From the NCBI RefSeq assembly GCF_028471905.1, contig NZ_CP116902.1:2144501-2208500 (forward strand): a DNA stretch of 64,000 bases. The letters run 5' to 3'. The notes beneath the pieces were generated by a model that saw nothing but the letters and a program-made list of their open reading frames with translations, made no database searches and was not told the origin of the DNA. Position numbers and translations under genes: made by a program. This document shows, in pieces, positions 62,413-64,000 of the stretch (its first letter is position 1; every line of letters starts with the position of its first letter). Source of the stretch: Aneurinibacillus uraniidurans. GTDB taxonomy: Bacteria; Bacillota; Bacilli; Aneurinibacillales; Aneurinibacillaceae.

Positions 62413-64000
62413 CCATCAAAGTAATCAAGCTCGGACAAGTCTGCCTCAAATGCGACGAACGCTTTCTTTCCTACATACAACTGCTCATTCTGCCGGGACA
62501 CAGGGACAACGTGGAAGCCCCAGTGATCCGGTCTGGCGAACACGAAGAACCGGACCTCTCCGTTTCCAATCGAGTCCGTATCCTCCTGCGGAATGTTCGA
62601 CCCATACATCGCCGCAATGTCTTCATACTGTACCGCTCGATACTCTTCCGACCGATTCCGGTACGTATACGGATACCGCCTCTGTCCATCACTCCCATTC
62701 ACATACAGCTCGACTTCGGATACACTGATCGGGCGGGAGATGAAGCCCTGAACTTGACTGAGCTTCTCGTGGTTCTGGATGAGCACTTTCTCCCGCTGAT
62801 TATGGGTAAAGGCCGTCACCGAGTACGGAACGAGCGGGGCATGATTCGTGATGCTTGCTTCAATGGCCCCTGCTTTTCGGGCGCTCACATACCGGATCGC
62901 TCCGCGCAGGCAGGCAAGCTTTAGGTCCGGCACCTTGCCTGTGTCATCCGCCTTCTGCCGGAACTCGATGCTTCGCCCCGGTACGAATTCCTTGAGCGCT
63001 TCCCGGAACACATCGATGCGGCACGACTGGCCGGTCAGCTTGATGATCACGTATTCCTGAAGCTTCCCTTCCTCATAGAAGCCTTCAAGGAACTTGCGGA
63101 CGATCTCATAAATGTCGGCCCGAATCAGCTGATTAATTTCCGTAATCGTAAACACAACATCCGGGCACTCATACCGATCCGTAAAGCGTCCATTCTCCCG
63201 GACGGATAAAAACCAGCGGTCTACCGGGGTAATCTTCAGATCATGTTCGCGCCGGTGCTCACTCTCTGCGTAGAAGCGGTTGCGCAGGATACCTGTCTTT
63301 TGGAAGAACTCTTTTTTCATCTCTTCTGCGATTTCCCACAGGAAATAGAAGTTATTTTTCACACGCTGGTATTCATCCCGTGTCCGATTCTCGTATTCGG
63401 TAAAGCGAGTCGGAATGATGTTCTCTGCTTCTCCATAAGCCGCATCAAACGCTTCATATACCGCCTGTACCCCACACTCATCTACATGCCGGAAAATGTC
63501 GGTACTCGGCACGGGAATCAGAATGTCCATGTCCGTCCGTACCCGTCCGGTGCTGTAGTACTCTGCAAAGATGATTTTCATGAATTGCATGATCCGGTAC
63601 GTGATGTTGTTGCCGCCGAAGTTCGTATCTCCGTTTTCATAGTTGGTGTGAATGTCGATCTTATACGAAATTCGTCCATCCTCAATGCGAAAGCGGCACG
63701 ATGACAGGTCTGTTGTCCCGCCCCCACAATCAATGACCAGTGCCTTATACTCTTCGCCATCGAGAAACTGATTTTTCTCAATCTGAGCGGCAATCGTATT
63801 GAACAGCACCGCCATTCCTTCATCAAGAGCATTGTCGGACTCGATGTGGTATTCCGGCAGAATGTTAGTGAACATGTCTAGAAACTGTGTTTTCAGCTTG
63901 ACCGGACTTGAAATGTGTAAATTTTTGAACCGGCACTTGAATTGATGCTCCGCCGTTTGAATGACATACAGCATGTATGCCTGCAGGATATCGCTTCGCT
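62403..64000 (-). CDS. Actin/Hsp70-fold ATPase-like protein, 5' end outside the window
   Basis: At least 532 residues, with the frame still open at the window end. The phosphate-2 motif of the actin/Hsp70 fold is clear: VIDCGGGTTDLSSCRF, followed by NFGGNNITYRIMQF. Later VIIKLTGQSCRIDVFREALK matches the adenosine-binding strand-turn. A C-terminal beta domain (VELYVNGSDGQRRYPYTYRN, RFFVFARPDHWGFHVVPV) is added. It resembles the SrfB/Hsp70-like proteins encoded beside secreted-effector genes. The N-terminal phosphate-1 motif must lie upstream. It may power or chaperone effector loading. Confidence 0.75.
   Translation of the reverse strand, partial: RSDILQAYMLYVIQTAEHQFKCRFKNLHISSPVKLKTQFLDMFTNILPEYHIESDNALDEGMAVLFNTIAAQIEKNQFLDGEEYKALVIDCGGGTTDLSSCRFRIEDGRISYKIDIHTNYENGDTNFGGNNITYRIMQFMKIIFAEYYSTGRVRTDMDILIPVPSTDIFRHVDECGVQAVYEAFDAAYGEAENIIPTRFTEYENRTRDEYQRVKNNFYFLWEIAEEMKKEFFQKTGILRNRFYAESEHRREHDLKITPVDRWFLSVRENGRFTDRYECPDVVFTITEINQLIRADIYEIVRKFLEGFYEEGKLQEYVIIKLTGQSCRIDVFREALKEFVPGRSIEFRQKADDTGKVPDLKLACLRGAIRYVSARKAGAIEASITNHAPLVPYSVTAFTHNQREKVLIQNHEKLSQVQGFISRPISVSEVELYVNGSDGQRRYPYTYRNRSEEYRAVQYEDIAAMYGSNIPQEDTDSIGNGEVRFFVFARPDHWGFHVVPVSRQNEQLYVGKKAFVAFEADLSELDYFDGWK

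Noticed and set aside
1-64000. tRNA, rRNA or CRISPR array
   Set aside because: No cloverleaf, rRNA-like segment or regularly spaced repeat was found by eye; a tRNA scan would be needed to exclude a divergent tRNA.

Overview
The window looks like a chromosome segment of a spore-forming Bacillales bacterium, most likely Paenibacillaceae (Aneurinibacillus/Brevibacillus-like). The reasons are purine-rich AGGAGG ribosome binding sites, frequent GTG and TTG starts, AddAB instead of RecBCD, a YqkE/DUF3886 protein, and a small Arg-rich gene behind a sporulation-type promoter. No rRNA, tRNA or CRISPR array was seen. Genus is inferred from gene style, not from a marker gene.

Region 1 (1-35 kb) is ordinary core or light accessory chromosome. 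It holds metY with the start of an ABC substrate-binding lipoprotein gene, a processive GT2 glycosyltransferase beside a DUF2334/FG-GAP exported protein, and a stand-alone AddB-like Fe-S nuclease. An addB-addA-sbcD-sbcC end-processing operon follows, with a sirtuin upstream. Next come a nitroreductase, topoisomerase III, a chemoreceptor, a squalene/phytoene-synthase-like protein, a SARP-type response regulator and a membrane GGDEF protein. The region closes with a complete two-component/ABC/UppP cell-wall-antibiotic resistance operon.

Region 2 (35.7-46.5 kb) is AT-rich accessory DNA. It opens with a 123-bp scar of a Rep-type mobile element. Behind it lie small immunity-like genes (Imm30-like, pentapeptide repeat, unknowns), RtcB, a decayed Rpn transposase, a beta-propeller protein, a frameshifted gene, a VgrG-like spike protein and a DUF4176 protein.

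Region 3 (46-57.9 kb) is the most unusual part. Three polymorphic-toxin C-termini, each followed by an immunity gene, lie in tandem on the minus strand. Only the last one (toxin at 56428-57852) still has its PAAR-like DUF4280 delivery domain. The other two begin at the same GGGACGGGT linker. Each is preceded there by a four-gene mobile unit in the same order: IS110-family transposase, serine recombinase, a small XRE regulator (opposite strand) and a Rep-like initiator. Between each transposase and recombinase is a noncoding segment with a 57-nt core of identical length and stems that differ in sequence but keep pairing, a strong candidate IS110 bridge RNA. These units may insert at, and possibly shuffle, toxin C-terminal cassettes.

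Region 4 (57.9-64 kb) is the toxin's apparent delivery cluster. In transcription order it has an actin/Hsp70-fold ATPase-like protein cut by the window end, a fibre-like protein, a small unknown, a VgrG/Pvc8-like spike protein, a pentapeptide-repeat protein, a small unknown, the DUF4280 toxin and its YezG-like immunity protein. The tight overlaps suggest one operon for a contractile-injection-like or otherwise spike-based export route. No sheath, tube or T7SS ATPase gene lies in the window.
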